From Deltaproteobacteria bacterium (GTDB taxonomy: Bacteria; Desulfobacterota; DSM-4660; Desulfatiglandales; Desulfatiglandaceae): a stretch of 7,242 nucleotides of DNA. The notes below the pieces were generated by a model that ran no database searches, was not told the origin of the DNA, and saw only the letters and a list, made by a program, of their open reading frames with translations. Within the stretch, counting starts at the first letter, position 1. Every line of letters begins with the position of its first letter. Positions 6,135 through 7,242 of this stretch are shown in pieces. A program made the position numbers and the translations under genes. Location of the stretch: the NCBI GenBank assembly GCA_019307645.1, contig JAFDJF010000665.1, forward strand, positions 1 to 7,242, read 5' to 3'.

Positions 6135-6190
6135 TAAATAAGACCAAATAACGAATAACGATTACATGAACTCCGAATGACGAAGGAAGG
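6135..6190. repeat. degenerate heptamer tandem array, TAACGAA type (about 8 units)
   Basis: Read in steps of seven on the plus strand, the stretch contains TAAATAA, GACCAAA, TAACGAA, TAACGAT, then TACATGA, ACTCCGA, ATGACGA and AGGAAGG. Only the two central units are nearly identical; the outer ones are increasingly diverged. The 7-nt period is therefore suggestive rather than certain at the ends. Confidence 0.45.
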
Positions 6191-6281
6191 AGTTTTTATC
6201 AATATTCTGCGGTTTAAAATATTCCCCGCATGGTAGCAATCCCGGATACTTGAGCTTATTGACAATTCTTAATTTAACGGC

Positions 6282-6302
6282 ATTCACTGAACACTGGTTA
6301 CT
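6282..6302 (-). repeat. heptamer array copy, AGTAACC type (3 units), overlapping a stop codon
   Basis: On the minus strand three 7-nt units, AGTAACC, AGTGTTC and AGTGAAT, repeat the last three units of the array at 1097-1131, with a single mismatch over the first 20 nt. The TAA of the first unit is the stop codon of the 3-dehydroquinate synthase II gene (6298-6300). Confidence 0.7.
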
Positions 6303-7242
6303 TTTCAGTAATTGTTATCTTATGTCCGAAATGCCTGCCTGCATCCTCCACATACCCCAGGACCTCATCGCCGGGCTTCAGTTTAACCACTGAAATCGCT
6401 TCCCCTTTCTTACCTACCAGACGAATAGTCTCTGCATTTTGCAGGATTGTGCTCACAGGGCCTTTTGGACCTGTTGCCTCAACAAGAAGCAGCGGCCTCC
6501 GTTCGATCTTCACCCTGCCCACAACCAAAGGCACTGACTGGCCCTTCGCATTGACCTTGATGACCTCATCACCCGCCTTGATCTCCGAAAGATACCGCGT
6601 TTTTCCTCCAGGCACCATGATGTAGGCATGTACCGGGCCGGCGTTTACCCTGAACGGCCTGGGCGATACATATGGATTTTCGATGCTCTCGGCATGAATT
6701 AGAAAAAGGGCCTGACTGCTGTTTCCTATCAGGCATCCTTCACCGGTCCCCATCATTGTGCAGGTGTCAACGCAAACCCTGTCCCCCATTCCTAGAGGCT
6801 TGATATCGTCGATCTTGAGAGTCACCAGGTCTGTAGTCTGCTGGATTGATTTGATCTCGTTTATGATCTCCTTTGCCCGGACAGGATCTTTTTCCGTTAT
6901 TACCAGCCCGTCAACGCCTTTCTCAAGAATACCTGCAAAAGTCCTGGCGCTTTCCAGATCATCGACCTCCACAAAGATATTGCCGGTCCGGGCTACCAGA
7001 TTCTCAAGAGGGATAATAGTCCAATCATCTGTTTTTACAATAACTTTTTTCTGGCGGCTCAGTTGGATGATTTTTTCCTCGTCGGCCGTGGATCGAATTT
7101 CAACATACTTAACGTCTTTTTCCCATTTCAGATCTCCATCATCGGAAACAGTGGTTATCAGCCCCAACGCTTTAACATCTTTATCCTTTTCAGGAGGAAC
7201 GATTACGGCGTCGGCCCCCGCTTCCAGGGCAGTGGTGACAAG
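6298..7242 (-). CDS. aroB': 3-dehydroquinate synthase II (archaeal-type, MJ1249 family), N-terminus beyond the window
   Basis: The enzyme carries out NAD-dependent oxidative deamination and cyclisation of 2-amino-3,7-dideoxy-D-threo-hept-6-ulosonate to 3-dehydroquinate. It replaces the zinc/NAD enzyme AroB in organisms that do not use DAHP. The reading frame stays open to the right edge: 314 residues are visible, and another 25 codons (LVTTALEAGADAV...) precede the TTG at 7167, which is an internal Leu codon and not the start. Only some 10-30 N-terminal residues should be missing, judging from a usual length of about 320-360. Recognisable parts are the early ALEAGADAVIVPPE, then VDTCTMMGTGEGCLIGNSSQ, and the stretch containing ESIENPYVSPRPFRVNAGP and the PGGKTRYLSE segment. 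It is the first visible gene of the aro cluster. An ADTH synthase gene would be expected immediately upstream. The stop codon is supplied by a heptamer repeat. Confidence 0.93.
   Translation of the reverse strand, partial: LVTTALEAGADAVIVPPEKDKDVKALGLITTVSDDGDLKWEKDVKYVEIRSTADEEKIIQLSRQKKVIVKTDDWTIIPLENLVARTGNIFVEVDDLESARTFAGILEKGVDGLVITEKDPVRAKEIINEIKSIQQTTDLVTLKIDDIKPLGMGDRVCVDTCTMMGTGEGCLIGNSSQALFLIHAESIENPYVSPRPFRVNAGPVHAYIMVPGGKTRYLSEIKAGDEVIKVNAKGQSVPLVVGRVKIERRPLLLVEATGPKGPVSTILQNAETIRLVGKKGEAISVVKLKPGDEVLGYVEDAGRHFGHKITITEK

Larger units (their letters stand above)
5958..6297. other. 340-bp repeat-rich spacer between the synthase II gene and aroD
   Basis: No convincing open reading frame is present. 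The spacer holds the aroD ribosome site, a pair of GAAA-loop hairpins (6024-6101), a degenerate heptamer array (6135-6190), a weak hairpin TGCGG/CCGCA (6208-6230), and a three-unit heptamer remnant overlapping the end of the synthase II gene. I found no good promoter for aroD on the minus strand, so aroD and aroA may depend on read-through from the upstream gene or on a promoter I cannot recognise. Confidence 0.5.

Noticed and set aside
6135..6190. CRISPR-like interpretation of the intergenic repeats
   Set aside because: Units are 7 nt long, contiguous and degenerate, with no spacers and no cas genes.
6170..6197. Intrinsic terminator from AACTCC/GGAGTT followed by TTTTT on the plus strand
   Set aside because: The stem is only 6 bp with a long loop, overlaps the heptamer tract, and no plus-strand gene lies upstream that would need it.
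7165..7167. TTG as the start of 3-dehydroquinate synthase II
   Set aside because: The frame stays open through the window edge, and the upstream codons read as conserved family sequence (ALEAGADAVIVPPE).

Overview
The window reads as a chromosomal segment of an anaerobic deltaproteobacterium-type organism, most likely Desulfobacterota and perhaps a relative of the Desulfobacterales. This is inferred from three things: an archaeal-type 3-dehydroquinate synthase II beside a bacterial aroA, the style of the ppiD and DUF1285-like proteins, and intergenic spaces filled with degenerate short repeats. There are six protein loci, one of them broken. No tRNA, rRNA, CRISPR array, transposase or phage gene was seen.

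Layout from left to right. (1) A class I aldolase of the LsrF family (5-895, minus). (2) A divergent intergenic region with back-to-back promoter candidates and a heptamer repeat array, then a small DUF1285-like gene (1150-1626, plus). (3) A convergent junction with a large stem-loop (1709-1763). (4) A full-length ppiD-like periplasmic folding factor (1765-3591, minus) with a near-consensus sigma-70 promoter at 3680-3708. (5) A 217-bp element with 37-bp terminal inverted repeats (3814-4030), placed 3 bp beyond the aroA stop codon. (6) An aromatic-acid cluster on the minus strand, read from the right edge leftward: 3-dehydroquinate synthase II (6298 to beyond 7242), a 340-bp repeat-rich gap, a type I 3-dehydroquinate dehydratase gene (aroD, 5341-5957) broken by an internal deletion, and aroA (4034-5311).

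The aro genes belong to the route in which 2-amino-3,7-dideoxy-D-threo-hept-6-ulosonate (ADTH) is converted to 3-dehydroquinate by the NAD-dependent synthase II, in place of the DAHP/AroB route. AroD would then form 3-dehydroshikimate, and AroA would later form EPSP. The ADTH synthase gene is expected just beyond the right edge but is not visible. The LsrF-like protein belongs to the same aldolase superfamily as ADTH synthase but resembles LsrF more closely, and no lsr transport or kinase gene accompanies it.

The most notable points are the aroD lesion, the inverted-repeat element abutting aroA, a set of degenerate 7-bp tandem arrays that supply the stop codons of two aro genes, and a pair of GAAA-loop hairpins whose stems differ by compensatory changes. 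I did not find a clearly new multi-gene system. The novelty here lies mainly in the repeats and the broken pathway gene.
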